The position numbers and the translations under genes are program-made. 64,000 nucleotides of DNA, taken from NCBI GenBank assembly GCA_013180625.2, contig SNVD02013895.1, forward strand, positions 124,001-188,000. The letters run 5' to 3'. Source of the DNA: Boswellia sacra (Eukaryota > Streptophyta > Magnoliopsida > Sapindales > Burseraceae). Shown piece after piece: positions 38,181-51,297 of this stretch (the stretch's first letter is position 1; each line of letters begins with the position of its first letter). The notes beneath the pieces are model-generated. The model did not search any database and had not been told where the DNA came from. It saw nothing but the letters and a program-made list of their open reading frames with translations.

Positions 38181-41100
38181 GGCATCTCATTATCTTAATT
38201 TTAGAATACAATGAAAGGAAAACAAATTAAATATTATTTAAATGCGCTCTGACTTGGGAAAAATTGTGATTCTGTTCTAGTATGGGGTAATGTTGTAACA
38301 AATTAAAATAATTTCAAACTATAAACTGTATTAGAAAATGTTAGATTTAATTATAATCTGCAATTACGTGTGCATATTAAAAGTCTAAGCGTGAGCAGCA
38401 AAACATCCTTTCTAGGTGGAGTAACGTAACTCACAATAAAAATTCTGGTCCAAATATGCCCTTTACAAACAATAATTGCATTTTGATTGTCGTACTTCAA
38501 ATCTATGAGCAGCCCTCATGGATATGTCACAACATATGTATCAATCTGAACTTCAATGCTTGTGCTCAAAATCTCCTATCAGCTATTCAAAGAAATTCCA
38601 CCTGAAGTTCATGCCAAATGGTCAAGAAGTCTGGTGAATTCTGTTACTGTGCCATTATTAATTTGTCAGCAAGTCCATGCCTCAGTGTGCATGAGCATTC
38701 TCGTACTAGAGAGTAGATAAGTTTGATAAAGGCTGATGATGCTTTAGATTAGAGAAGAGCAGTCTGATATGATGACTGACAAACATAAATCTAGGAAGTC
38801 CTGTATAAGCAACAATTACACTTTGATGATGGAAATTTGAAACATGTGGCCATGCAGCTGTAGCAAGGCTACAAAATCTTTTAAATTTATTAATGTTTAA
38901 TTAGGTTCTCTAAAATAATTAACTAACGTTTGAGTTCTCTAAAACAAGAGAAATCATACAACTTTTATTAAATTAATTGGCCTAATTCTGCCCTATACGT
39001 ACGCACGACTTCCACGGCTGCAATTTAATAAATATATTTCTAAATGATGGAGAGTCAAAAAACAAGACTTCATCGACTTCATCATAGCCTTATTAACTCC
39101 CTTCTAGGCCACCCTTGCCACTTAAACCAACCCATTGTGGGTATATGTCATTTACACACTCAACCAACAATGTCAAAAGTTTTCAAATTTTAATCACGGA
39201 AAATTAATCTCTTAAGATTCAAGACATATGATCTAAAAGGTCAAGAAAAATGCTCTTAGTTTAAATTTTATTAGAATGGGTGTGTTCTTAATTAATTGTG
39301 CGAAAGGCTCATTTAGATAGATTAATTTATCATGAATCGAGCATCAACCGACCCATTAAGTGATTGATTCACTAATTTGTTATTGGACTACCTAGCTAGG
39401 CCAATTTCACTTAAGGGCCCATATTGTAAATCAGCTACTTACTCTTCCTTGTGTGCACACTAAAGCGTTGTAAAACCAGAGTAAAATATTTATCAAGTCC
39501 TAATTAAACTAGGAAATAATACAAAGAATATCTAAATGTCCAGGATAAGCTAGTACCTTGCATACATAGATTCTTTATACATAAACATTAAAAAAAGAAA
39601 ATTTGGCCCACCCTAATAAAATTTTCTGGCTACGCACTGGCTTCAGGGATCCATCTAATATGCTGATCCGACACGTGCTGATATTACAAGAACAAATGAA
39701 AATAGTGGCAGTATTCAAGGTAGCACTTCTGCATAAGCAAACATCCAGCAGAGATAGGTGTGGAGATGAGTGAAATAGAATACTAACCGTTTGTTTGCAC
39801 TTAAATCCAAATAGAAATATATAGTTATTGGAATTGGAAGAAGGATATTTACGGCAATAAGTAACATTTGTATTTAGTTAAATTTTAGTATTAGTGTGAC
39901 ATAACTTGATTATTAGATATTTGAAAGTTATTATTAAAAAAAAACAAAAATTTCATCATAAGTTTTGGGGCCTCCACAAAATGTCAGATCTTGGGGAGAA
40001 ATATTTTAGGGGCCTGAAAATAAACTTGGACCCTAGGCAACTGCCCATGGGTTAAGCCATCGTGGGATACAAGCAAAATAAGTTGGGGTGAGAGTGTGGT
40101 TAATTCAACCCAGTAAATCTTTTTCTAAGCCTTTTTTTTTAATTTTTCAAAATTTAAAAGATATTTAAAATATAAATTACCAAAACATCCTAAGAGTTGT
40201 CGCTCTAGAATATCACTGGAAAATGTAAAACATGAGAAATAATTTAGTGCACCACGGTCGTGTTATTGCCTTTCTTATTAGATTTTTTCACCGAGTGTTA
40301 TTCAGTATTTCAGTATAATCATTGAATTCATTTCATACTTTTTAAAAAGAGAAAGCAAAGTATTTTCAGAATAAATAAGATCAAAATTTTTAACAAACTT
40401 TATCTTAAAATGGGTTTAAATTTTATCAAAAAAAATTTCGAAATAGTTATATAATTCCAGATTCAATATTATTAATTTGTCCATTTTGGCCTTGACAAAA
40501 AAAAAATTGTTAGCGCATACAATTATGGGTATAATAGACATTGTAAGTTAAATAGTCCCCTATTAAAGAAACTTCAATACTCTCTTGCCGTTCCTTTTAT
40601 TATTATAAAAATATTTACTTTACTTTTCTTATGTAAATACTAATTTATCTTTCTCTGCCTATTTTAATGATAATATATTTTACTCCCTTCAACATAAAAA
40701 AGCAATTTACCTTTTCTCTCATCCTGCTTTAAGGTTAACCATCTAAACCATCTACGAAGAATATTCAACTTCTCTCAAGCTAAAAAACTACTCCATAAAA
40801 GACAAAAAAATTTAAAAGTGTTCATATCAATCCTTGCTTCTCTTTGCTATCTATGCAATTGCAGCCTCTTGTTATCAAGTGAAGCAGGAGTTGAATATTT
40901 TCAACATTTTTCAAATATTATTATATAAATTAGATAAATTATGATTTGAAACGTTTTTTTTAGGTCAAAATCATAATTTAGAAACTTGCATTCGTTTTTA
41001 AGAATTATATTGTCTTCTTAAAACAAAATGCAAGAGGAGATTAAAATGTTGTATGAGTTCTTTACAAACTCAATGATTTAATACATTGAGAGGAGGGAAA

Positions 41101-41536
41101 TTGCTAAAATATTTAGCATGGAATTAATTATAGATGATTTTTTAAGTTCAAAAAAAAAAGTCAATTTCTATTTTGATACATGAATAAATAAAGCTTTGAA
41201 GATTTTCATTTTTGCCTCTATTTATCATATGTTAGAAAGTAGCAAAATTTTTTTATTCAATTTTAAATATAAATTTTAGTATCTATTTTTATTTTTATTT
41301 TTTTTTTGTATTTAAAAAAAAAAAAGTCATGACTAAAATTGCCCCAACATGCTAGCTCCACCCCTGAATGCTTAGAACTAAAGGTAAAAAATATTTAGCT
41401 TCAAAATGATCCCCATAAAAAAAGTTCAAGACATGAATATTTACATGTCTATATATCCCAAAATTATAGTACATTTTCTGAGTTTCTCAATCAGTAATTA
41501 CATGATCTAAGAATAAATTCATCTCGAAATGATGAT

Positions 41537-43747
41537 TTATTCCAAGGCAGATGCACCATCATATTCTGGAAACTTTTTTATCTCATCAAGTTCGAGTTCA
41601 AACAGTTGCTTCATATTAAGAGGTGCTGTCACATTCGTTCCTCCACTCCAAAATAGCTCAGCCAACTGAGAGTTTCCCTTTTCAGAAATATGCTCACCAT
41701 CAAAATAGACATACTCGTTAGGATTATTGCATAACTCATATTCTCCAATTCCGCAATCGGATCCACGATATATCCCACATCCACAACATGCAATGTCTGC
41801 TTCTTTGAAACCTTCAAAACATGGATATATCCCATTTACAGAAGTTACCTCAAATAACTAATGTATTATATTTGTGCAATTCTAATCTAAGATAGTGTTG
41901 AAAAGTCCTCCCTCCCCATAGCACCTCCCATGGGAGGTAAGTGAAGGTAGGTGTGTTAGGTATGTTAGATGAATGTTAGGTGTGTTAGGTGAAGGTTAGG
42001 TGGCCAACCTCACCTAACATGTTGAAATAAGATGTAGAAATCGTCCTATAAATAGAGGACGGTTCCGCAGAGTTTAGACATTTCAGAGAGGATCTAAAAC
42101 CAGAGAGTTTTGAGAGATAGAGAGTCAGAGAGCTCCAAGAAAAATGTGTTGGGGGAGTTTTTTGTACAATTCTTGTATTCAAATTTTCTCTATAAATAAG
42201 AGTTATTTTTCTTCTAGAATCTGTTCTGAGTGTTCATTGCATCCCAATAGATAGACAGAGTTTACAGCTCATTCATCATGAATGCATATTTATTGTAAAT
42301 TTTAAAAAAGCTTACCATATTTTAAAGGGTTGAAAACTAAATCCATTACTGAGCTGAAGTAATCAAAAATTATATACTTGAACGCTGGCAGTCGACTCTC
42401 TAATTCTGCGGCTGCGGCAACCAAGGCATGGTTGTGTAGTCTTGCAAGTGCTTGAGCATCCTGCGAACATTCAGTTTTGCTAAGATTGTTTGCTTGTTTG
42501 ACTTCTGGGGAGCAGCCAATTGGTGCAACATTCTGAAATGCAAACTTCCTTCCTCCCATTTTATATATTTCCTAAAAACAAACAAGCGAACACATGGGTG
42601 AAAAACTTAAAAACTCAATTTCCCGAATATAAGCCCAATTACAAGGAATCGGCAGGGTATTTTAGCACCTTCAAACAATTTATCATAAAAGATATTTTTG
42701 TCTCTTAAGGTTGAAGCTAACTAAGCAATAAAAATAATTATAATAATAAGGGTCTCACTAAAAATTAAAATGTCCATTCAACTTGACCAATTAAACCCAT
42801 TCAAATAATGTTTAATTACTTTTAACTGGTGATTGATTAGAGATAAGTTACCTTGACCACGTGTGTTATGTTTCCGATTACCAGTTCTACATATTCTTGC
42901 TTCTGAGATGCGGTAGCATCGGGGTGACGATTGCTAAAGACCCAGTAATCAACACCTCCAATGCTTGACATGTAGACTGCATTCATTAGCAGCTTCTCTG
43001 CCTCTGCATCACCAAGATGCTGTTTCAACGAAGTGGCCACCTCCTTAAAATCTCTTAACTGTATTTCAAGGTTAAGCTGGGAAAAGTCCAAAACATGGTC
43101 AAACAATTTTAAGCAACCATATTTATATTAAAAACCTTTTAACGCCATTACTTATGCAGTGACATACCGTATTTGGATCATTATCAGCAAGAGCACAAGC
43201 TCCACCGCTTGCAAAGTTGGCCCCGTTGATGAATTGATGTGGTCCGGGCCCCAAGTATGGTTTCCACAAAGGTAAGTTTGCATGCAAGGCTGCAGCCAAG
43301 AAAGCAACAAGAATAAAATGACAAATATTTGGATTGGATTTCTATCTAGTACTGTTCCAGGTACCATCATGAACTTTACACATTTTTTTGAAGGAAGCGA
43401 CTGAGTGTTACTTGATAAATAAACATACCAATGAAATCAGGGATCAAACGTCCATCGCAAAATCTTCCGGTTGGAAACTTGAAGAAGGTCTCTCCATATG
43501 GCGGAAAATTTGCCTTGAATTCGATGCTGATATTGAGGAAATTATTGTTTCCGGGATCGTATGGAGAGTCCCCAAAGACAAAGATGGCAGCATGAGCATG
43601 TTTCTTAGGTTGCTTGGACTCTGATGCAGCCTGCAGGGAGGTCGTTGCAGCTAGAGTTCTAGCAAAAAGTGGTGATAAGAGAAAAAAAAGGAAGCAAAAA
43701 CTTTTCAAATCCACTAACACAATCTCTTCTATTTTCACCCACTTCAT
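41537..43747 (-). CDS. GDSL-4: secreted GDSL esterase/lipase-like protein (398 aa), best-preserved copy
   Basis: Exons: 43429-43747, 43168-43289, 42852-43076, 42316-42571, 41537-41811, total 1,197 bases, intact frame, GT-AG borders. Signal peptide with [15 protein letters not shown], block [24 protein letters not shown], block [11 protein letters not shown], block III region SSIGGVDYW (Val for Asn), [17 protein letters not shown], and block [13 protein letters not shown] with Asp and His. Of all copies in the cluster this one departs least from the family except at block III. Predicted secreted or apoplastic. By homology it belongs near the GLIP defence-related lipases, but with the oxyanion-hole Asn missing its hydrolase activity cannot be assumed. 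Confidence 0.92.
41896..42246 (-). mobile_element. Solo LTR in intron 4 of GDSL-4 (351 bp)
   Basis: Third copy of the same pre-triplication insertion, with TGTTGAAAAG and CATCCCA ends and ATAG flanks. Length differences among the three copies come mainly from the short GTTAGGTG-type repeats. Confidence 0.7.
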
Positions 43748-45240
43748 GGCATCTCATTATCTTAATTTTAGAATACAATGAAAGGAAAACAAATTAAATA
43801 TTATTTAAATGCGCTCTGACTTGGGAAAAATTGTGATTCTGTTCTAGTATGGGGTAATGTTGTAACAAATTAAAATAATTACAAACTATAAACTGTATTA
43901 GAAAATGTTAGATTTAATTATAATCTGCAATTACGTGTGCATATTAAAAGTCTAAGCGTGAGCAGCAAAACATCCTTTCTAGGTGGAGTAACGTAACTCA
44001 CAATAAAAATTCTGGTCCAAATATGCCCTGTACAAACAATAATTGCATTTTGATTGTCGTACTTCAAATCTATGGGCAGCCCTCATGGATATGTCACAAC
44101 AAATATATCAATCTGAACTTCAATGCTTGTGCTCAAAGTCTTCTATCAGCTATTCAAAGAAATTCCATCTGAAGTTCATACCAAATGGTCAAGAAGTCTG
44201 GTGAATTCTGTTCTTGCGCCATTATTAATTTGTCGGCAAGTCCATACCTGAGTGTGCATGAGCATTCTCGTACTAGATAGTAGATAAGTTTGATAAAGGC
44301 TGACGATGCTTCAGATTAGAGAACAGTAGTATGATATACAGTAGTATGATATGATGACTGACAAACAGAAATCTAGGAAGTTCTGTGTAAGCAATAATTA
44401 CACTTTGATGATGGAAATTTGAAACCCGTGGCCATGCAGCTGTAGCAAGCCTACAAAATCTTTTAAATTAATTAATGTTTAATTAGGTTCCCTAAAACAA
44501 TTAATCAATGTTTGAGTTCTCTAAAATAAGAGAAATCATACAACTTTTTTTAAATTAATTGGCCTAATTCTGCCCTGTACTTACGCACGACTTATGCTGC
44601 TGCAATTGAATAAATATATTTCTAAATGAAAAAGTGTGGTATAATATGCCATTTACACACTCGACCAACAATGTCAAAACTTTTCAAATTTTGATCAAGA
44701 AAAATCAATCTCTTAAGATTCAAAAACATATTATCTAAAAGGTCAAGAAAAATGCTTTTAGTTTAAATTTTATTAGGATGGGTGTGTTCTTAATTAATTG
44801 TGCGAAAGGCTCATTTAGATAGATTAATTTAGTATGAATCAAGCATCAACCGACCCATTAAGTGATTGATTCACTAATTTGTTATTGGATTACCTGGGCC
44901 AATTTGACTTAAGGGCCATATTGTAAATCAGCTACTAACTCTTCCTTAAAATTTAAAAGATATTTAAAATATAAATTACCAAAACGTCCTAAGAGTTGTC
45001 ACTCTAGAATATCACTGGAAAATGTAAAACACGATAAATGATTTGGTGCACCTTGGTCGTATAATTGCCGTTCTTATTAGATTCTTTCATTGGGTGTAAT
45101 TCAGTATTTCAGTATAATCATTGAATTCAATTCATCCTTTTTAAAAAGAGAAAGCAAAGTATTTTTGGAATAAATACAACATGTATCTATAAGATCAAAA
45201 TTTTTAACAAATTTTATTTTAAAATGGGTTTAAAAGAGAG

Positions 45241-45648
45241 ATTTTGCGAAGAATATATAACAATATTCTAAGCCTGGTATATATGGCATGCGCAACCATT
45301 ACTTGCAATTTGATAGTATTACTTGAAACGTGTGGACATTTTGAGCCATAATCTTCAAGAGAAATCCCATCACTTGTTACCAATAATTGCTACCCGAAGT
45401 TCATAACAAATAGTCAAGAATAAAAGCCCAACCGAAGGTGAGCTCTCATTTATGGTTTAAGAAAAGGACTTCCCAGGCATCAAAAAGGTACAAAGTGTCG
45501 TATCTAATTGATTATTACATTCTAATTTTGACTCTGATACCAATCACAATAAATAAATCAAGTACAACTCACCCATTAATTATTATAAATAAATTCTGAT
45601 GAAACAAAATATAAACAGTGAAAGCATGACATCCCAGCAGTATCATTT
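45241..45648. other. Upstream region of GDSL-5
   Basis: Contains a block (45430-45535, GGTGAGCTCTCATTTATGG...) that recurs at 57683-57775. No separate gene. Confidence 0.4.
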
Positions 45649-46251
45649 ATGAAAAGTTTAGGCCCCCTTTTTTGTACATCATTATTATTCTTTACTGGAA
45701 TTCTAGCCAAAACAAACTTCCAGGCTCAGTCCAAGTCCAGGCAGCACAAAAAATATGCAGCCCTCTTTGTGTTTGGGGACTCTCCATATGATCCAGGAAA
45801 CAATAACTTTCTTAATATCACCAAAGTTGGTAATAAAGCAAATTTCCCACCATATGAGGAGACCTTCTTCAAGTTTCCAACTGGCAGCTTTAGTGATGGT
45901 CGTTTGATCCCAGATTTTTGTGGTAAGCTAGACTGGCTTTGGTATTGTTATTAGTTATTTTGATTCTAAAAGCATTTAACAATAAGTAATTAATAAGCAA
46001 TTCTCTTGACTTTTTTTTAATTAATTGCAGCCCTGCTTGCACATTTACCTTTGTAGAAACCATACTTAACGCCCGGTCAACATCAATTCATTTATGGAGC
46101 CAATTTCGCAAGTGTTGGAGCTTGTGCTCTTGCTGATAATAATCCATTGACGGTATTTGCATATATTTACATTAACTTTGGAAATCAAAATTTTCAATTA
46201 AAATTCTATCATGTTGTTGCTTAAATTGCTTTGGAATTTTTGTAGCTTGAC

Positions 46252-49200
46252 TATCACACCCAAAATTCTATAGGTTTAGAGTGCAACTACAGTACTATAA
46301 AGTATTTACAACTGTAGCTCAAAATTCTAAAACAAAAGTATTCACTATGATTAAGTCAACCTGAATTCCCGATTTTACAACTACAATATAGTCTATATAC
46401 AACAGCATTCAAAAGAATCAAAAAAATTGCATCACAAAAATATGGTTTTGCAATTATCTATGGTTGCCAAAGGAACTCTACTATCGCCATGCCAAAAATC
46501 CTCCATCCTTCAATACAAACTACCAGTCTCCTCATGTACACAATAAAATTAATAGGTATAAACTCAGTAAGTAAGCTAAATGAAAATATTATAGTGGTCA
46601 ATTAATAGCAAACATCAATACAGAGTACAATTGCTGTTCATTTCTTATCACACAAGAAATAAATAACTTGTTACAGAAGCTAGAAAACAGTATTCAGGTT
46701 ACAGAGGAGAGCGACGACACAAAGTTTCTGGTTCATAACCTTTTTCGAATTTCAGAGTGGCCCTCCTATGCCACAGGGGTCTGTCTAGAAATGCTATGTC
46801 GGTTAATGTGGCACTCCTACGCAACTTGATTTGTTGCCTGTGCCAATTTTATGTTTTGGCCATCATTCTTAGACCACTTTATCACTTACACAACTACACA
46901 TTCCCTAATTTCATTTACAGATATGCCTTTCTCATACCATTTCACATTTCTTATACACACTCATATATCTATATATTTCATTTCATATAGGCCTTGTTTT
47001 TCAAGCCATTCACATTATTCATAAGCCATTCATATTATTCATACACATATGTGCTTATTTCATTTTCAATGTAGCCTTAGAGGCATGTATCACATATCAT
47101 CACATATTTGAGACTAGTTCGACAATCTGCGTGATTCCCGGCCTATGCTACCGAATCCTTCATAAGGAAACACATGGTTCGGACCTCCCCTCACTCAATC
47201 AATCACATATTAGCATGTGGTACTTTGTATTGGGTGTGACACTTTATGGTTTTTATAACCTTCAAGAGCTAACCCCTACACAATTCCAAGAGGTGTCCTC
47301 CATGCAATAATCATAGAATGAGCATTCCATGTCCCAAGGTTTTTGGCGTGCAATTCACTTTCATATCACATCATATATCATATCATGCCTTCACACATCT
47401 CTATTCAATATAATCTTAGGGACATATATTACATATATCACACAATGGTTTCAACGTGATACTTTGTATTGTGTGTGGCACTTTGTGGTTCCTATAACCC
47501 TCAAGAAATGGCCTCCACACAATTTCAATAGGTGGCCCCTCTGAAATTGCTCATAACGGTCCGCATGTGGCACTTTGTGTTTCCGAAACCTTCAAGAGGT
47601 GGCCTCCGTGCTTAATTCATTCAATCAAAATTTAGTCCCCAAGGCGTTAGGCATGAATCATCATTTCTACCACATATCACATATCAGTATTTATACAGAA
47701 GTTTCATGCCATCAATTATCAATTCCATGGGCACCATTCATGCCATCATATATCAATATCGTAAGTACCATTTCATGCCATCACAATCGAATGTATATGG
47801 ACAATTTTTATGTCATCACAATCAAACCATATACACATTTCCAAGCCATCACATATCAAGCCTTGTGCACAAAATCCGGGCAATTTGCATACCAAAACCA
47901 TAGGTACAATTTCCATGCAAATCACATACCAAAGTCATGGGCATAATTCATTGTCAATCACATATCCAAACCATATTCATGATTCCATGCCATAACATAG
48001 CAGGGCCATAGGCATAATCCCATCTCATAACACATCAAGGCTATAGGCATAATTCTATGCCTTAACATCTCAATCTCACAAACACAAGCTCAAAATCAAG
48101 CTTCTCATCCATCACAATACTATATTTTAAGTGACATCACATTGGCATTCAATAAATTCACATAACATAACACAACTCATAACATAATATCACATGACAT
48201 AACACATCCCATAACATAAATAAAAAGTCTATTGTGTCCTCAGAGTAAGTTTAGCTTACTTACTTAATCCATTTCCGCTGTAGAATCCTTAATTTAACTA
48301 GAAACCATAAAATATTCCTTTTTGGATAATAGAAAATCAGCGAAAAATAGATCATTTTTCTGACTCGTTTCCACATACACTCTCAATTGGATAATTTTTA
48401 GGAAGTCAATGCTTATCTCAAAATATACATAAACTTGTAGGTATAATTTGCACACGTAAAACAAGTCTTTTTAAAATTATTAGAACAAAATAGGGTCATA
48501 TGCCCCCTTGAAACCACTTAATTTGATGCACTTCCAATTCCTATTTGATGGCCTCTCCACTGAGCAATCTAGGTTTGAAAATTTATACCAACCTCACCAA
48601 AAATCAAATCTTTACAAAAACTTACAGTCTAATAAAAGACACATCTAAAAATAGTCTCACCAAAAATCACAACTTTTTAATGAGTTTAGGTCGATCAAAC
48701 GCATTTATTCCGTTGACTTTGTTCTAAGGGTTCAAATTTGTAGTGTCACAAACTTATATTTTAAAAATCATAACAATTCATACAAATCTCCAAAAATCAT
48801 AAAAATTTTCAGTTTAAAATAAAATGTAGTCAAGGTCTTACATACCAAAAATCGTAAATTTTTATAAAAGATAAGACACTTATATCAAATTTGTTCCCCA
48901 TGCTCTGTTTCAAAACAGGGGACATCAATTTTCGGTTCAATAGATTCAAAAATTCACCAAAAATCACACACTAGAAATTTTTAAGTCATTCAAAATTCTA
49001 AATAATCCTAGACATGTCTAGTTTACCTATAAAAATTTAAGAACCAATAGATGACCCTAGAATTTCTAGGAAAATTCGGACTCAAGACTACTCAGTTTAA
49101 AGCCATGCAAGAATCTAAACTCAAACACCATTTCTAGCTTCCTATCATCATCCAATCTTCTTAAATCTTTCACAACTCATATTAAATCATATTTTCTAAT

Positions 49201-49614
49201 AGGTTTCAGGTTATGCATAACACAAAAATACCATAAATTATGCAATACTGTAACAGTTCATTCTCAAAACATGTGTACCAAGACTAGAGTTTGAAGTGGG
49301 AGGTGAATCCTACCTCTTTTCTTCCTAGACTCCCCTTATTGTCCTTGACTTTCTCCATCAATTTCCACAATAGAGAGAGCTGGGATTTTGAGAAAGAGAA
49401 ACAAAATTGAAGGCTCTAGAGGCCTCATCCTAGCTCCTTTTATATAGATAAACTTAAACACAAAATTCAATTTAGGGTCTCCATTTCCTAAGTCTTTTGA
49501 TTAGACCCCTAACACTTATTCCTTTTATCACAATACTCAATTGCACACAATTAACAATAACACGCACTTATAGAAAAATAATGTTATGAATCTGCTAGTT
49601 TTTGGGATGTTACA
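46252..49614. mobile_element. LTR-like noncoding element, copy C (3,363 bp), inside GDSL-5 exon 3
   Basis: Begins TATCACACCC and ends GGGATGTTACA. The flanks TTGAC (46247-46251) and TTAAC (49615-49619) form a 5-bp duplication with one mismatch. The last ~1 kb (about 48540-49610) matches copy B (8010-9068): the same CACCATAAATCACACAC-like phrases, a purine-rich segment and a TATATAGATA motif near 49440. The middle part differs from copies B and D and carries its own minisatellites, so C represents a divergent subfamily. No protein domain was recognised. Confidence 0.75.
47200..48070. repeat. Minisatellites inside copy C
   Basis: Two arrays. At 47215-47620, about three units of ~120 bp share GGCACTTTGTG, CCTCAAGA and GGTGGCCTCC-like phrases. 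At 47690-48070, many short units have a CATGCCATCACATATCA core with variable spacing. Frames crossing these arrays (for example 47575-47946) are by-products of the repeats. Confidence 0.7.
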
Positions 49615-50629
49615 TTAACCTTGAAATACAATTGAGCAATTTCAAGGAGGTGAGCAGTTCATTAAATGAGCAGCTAGGAGATACAGAGGCAAAAAAGCTA
49701 CTAATGAATGTAGCCTATCTTTCTAGCATTGGAGGTGTTGACTACTAGATCTTTAAAGGCAATCACCCTAATGCTATGGAATCACGGAAGCTAGAATATG
49801 TAAAATTGGTGATCGGAAACATAACAAATGTGATCAAGGTAAAAATTGTCTCTCATCAATCACTAATAGAAGTAATTTGTTATACTTGGTTCAAGATTTT
49901 GGCCACATGTTTCCTTTTGTTTCCTTTCTTGTTCTCAGGAAATATATCAAGTAACAGGGAGAAAGTTTGCATTTTAAAGTATTGGTCCAATTGGTTGTGT
50001 CCCATTAGTAAAACAAGAATACAATGTTAGCAATGTATTTGGAAGATGTTCAAGCACTGGCAAGCCTACACAACCATGCCATCTTTACAGTTGCCACAAA
50101 ATTACAGACCCAATTACCAGGCTTCAAAAATATATTTTTTTACTACTTCAGTACACTTATGGATTTAACTTTTAACCCCTTGAAACATGGTGAGTTTTTT
50201 TAAAGTATAGTCTACTATAAATGCATTCCTCCAGGAAATAAAGTTATATCTGGTATGTTGTTTTGAAGGTTTCAAAGTAGCAGACATTGCATGTTCTAGC
50301 AGCGGGATGCATCATGGATCCAGTTACAGAATTGGAGAATATGAGTTATGTAGTAATCCAAATGAGTATGTATATTGGGATGGTGACCATGTTACAGACC
50401 ATGGTAACTTTCAATTAGCTCAACTATTTTGGAATGGAGGAAAGAATGTAACAACACGTTTCAATATGAAGCAACTACTTGGACTTCAACTTGATGACGA
50501 GTGTAAGTTTTTTTTAGAATCTGATGGTGAATCCGTGGATAAATGAATCATCATTCAATGCGAATTCCAACCAGTAGCAATAATAAAGTTAATTTTAGCC
50601 TTGTTATTAAGATTTCAGGGAAAATTCTC

Positions 50630-51000
50630 TCAAAGTCTCTTAACTATATTTCAAGGTTAAGCTGGAAAATTCCAAAGCATGGTCAAGCAATTTAAGCTTC
50701 ATTATTTATATAATAATAAACTTTCAAACTGAAATGCTTTATAATGGCATACAATTACTGGACTAGTGTTTGAGGTGTTATTAAAGAAAGCTATTGACTA
50801 TTATTCACATCTTTAATAAATTAATACACACCAATGAAATTAGAGTCCCGAAGACAAAGAGGGTTGCATGTTTCTTAGGCTGCTTAGACTCTTTCTTAGC
50901 ATGGAGGGAGGTGGTAATTCTAGCAAAGAATAGTGATGAGACACAAAAAAGGAAGCCAAAACTTTTCGGAATTAGTAATTCCATCTTTTATTATCTTATC
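50630..51000 (-). pseudogene. GDSL relic: pieces of exon 1 and exon 3
   Basis: Minus-strand remnant. 50829-51000 matches exon 1 (signal-peptide part, then CCGAAGACAAAGAGGG for the FVFGD region), but the stretch from there to the donor is deleted. 50630-50665 matches the start of exon 3 (AACTATATTTCAAGGTTAAGCTGG). No functional frame. Confidence 0.7.
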
Positions 51001-51099
51001 TGAGTACCCCTCCCTCACCATCTTAAGTTTAAAGCACAATGAAAAATTGTAGTTCTCATATTAGAATGATCTTGTGAATGTGGCATCCAAATAATTCCA

Positions 51100-51297
51100 A
51101 GATCATACACCGAGTCCCTGAAGATGAAAAGGGCGGCATTAGCAAGTTTCTTAGGATGCTCGGACTTTGACTCAGCCTGCTATAGGGAGCTTGTTAAGGC
51201 CAAAATTGTAGCAAAGAGTAGCAATGAGACACAAAGAATGAATCCAAAACTTTACATAATTGATATTATTTCCATCTTCTCCAATTTCATGTGAGTT
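51100..51297 (-). pseudogene. GDSL relic: exon 1 fragment
   Basis: Closely resembles exon 1 of GDSL-6 from its start codon (51295-51297) through [10 protein letters not shown]. It has a stop after the first dozen codons, a later stop before QAES, and an altered block I (FRDS for FGDS). The upstream flank 51298-51480 also matches that of GDSL-6. Confidence 0.75.

Larger units (their letters stand above)
34880..40440. repeat. Tandem triplication, unit B (~5.6 kb, carries GDSL-3)
   Basis: Nearly identical to unit C over long stretches, including intron sequences. It contains the whole GDSL-3 gene, its 3' flank from about 34890 and its upstream flank to about 40440. Confidence 0.85.
40441..45240. 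repeat. Tandem triplication, unit C (carries GDSL-4), internally deleted
   Basis: Same as unit B except that ~710 bases matching 39440-40150 are missing at the junction near 44945. That segment resembles the flank of GDSL-1, so it is ancestral and was lost in unit C. Similarity to unit B resumes after the junction and runs to about 45240. Confidence 0.8.
45649..50546 (+). pseudogene. GDSL-5: inverted GDSL pseudogene split by a 3.4-kb element
   Basis: Plus-strand relic with the same five-exon structure: 45649-45922, 46031-46152, 46246-46251 plus 49620-49838 (exon 3 cut by the element), 49939-50189, 50269-50546. Lesions: TAG for the Trp codon of the LPLW motif (46054-46056), TAG after GGVDY (49746-49748), TAA in exon 4 (49975-49977), a frame change in exon 4, TGR changed to TGS in exon 1, and the insertion at 46252-49614. 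Removing the element and one target copy restores exon 3 to 225 bases, the family length. Exon 5 still reads ELCSNPNEYVYWDGDHVTDHG. It is the only copy on the plus strand. Confidence 0.9.

Noticed and set aside
47575..47946. 123-codon frame in copy C
   Set aside because: It spans the minisatellites of a transposable element. Overlapping frames in other phases are equally open.
47690..48070. CRISPR-like array of CATGCCATCACATATCA repeats
   Set aside because: Repeats and spacers are both imperfect and related, the host is a plant genome and the array lies inside a transposon.
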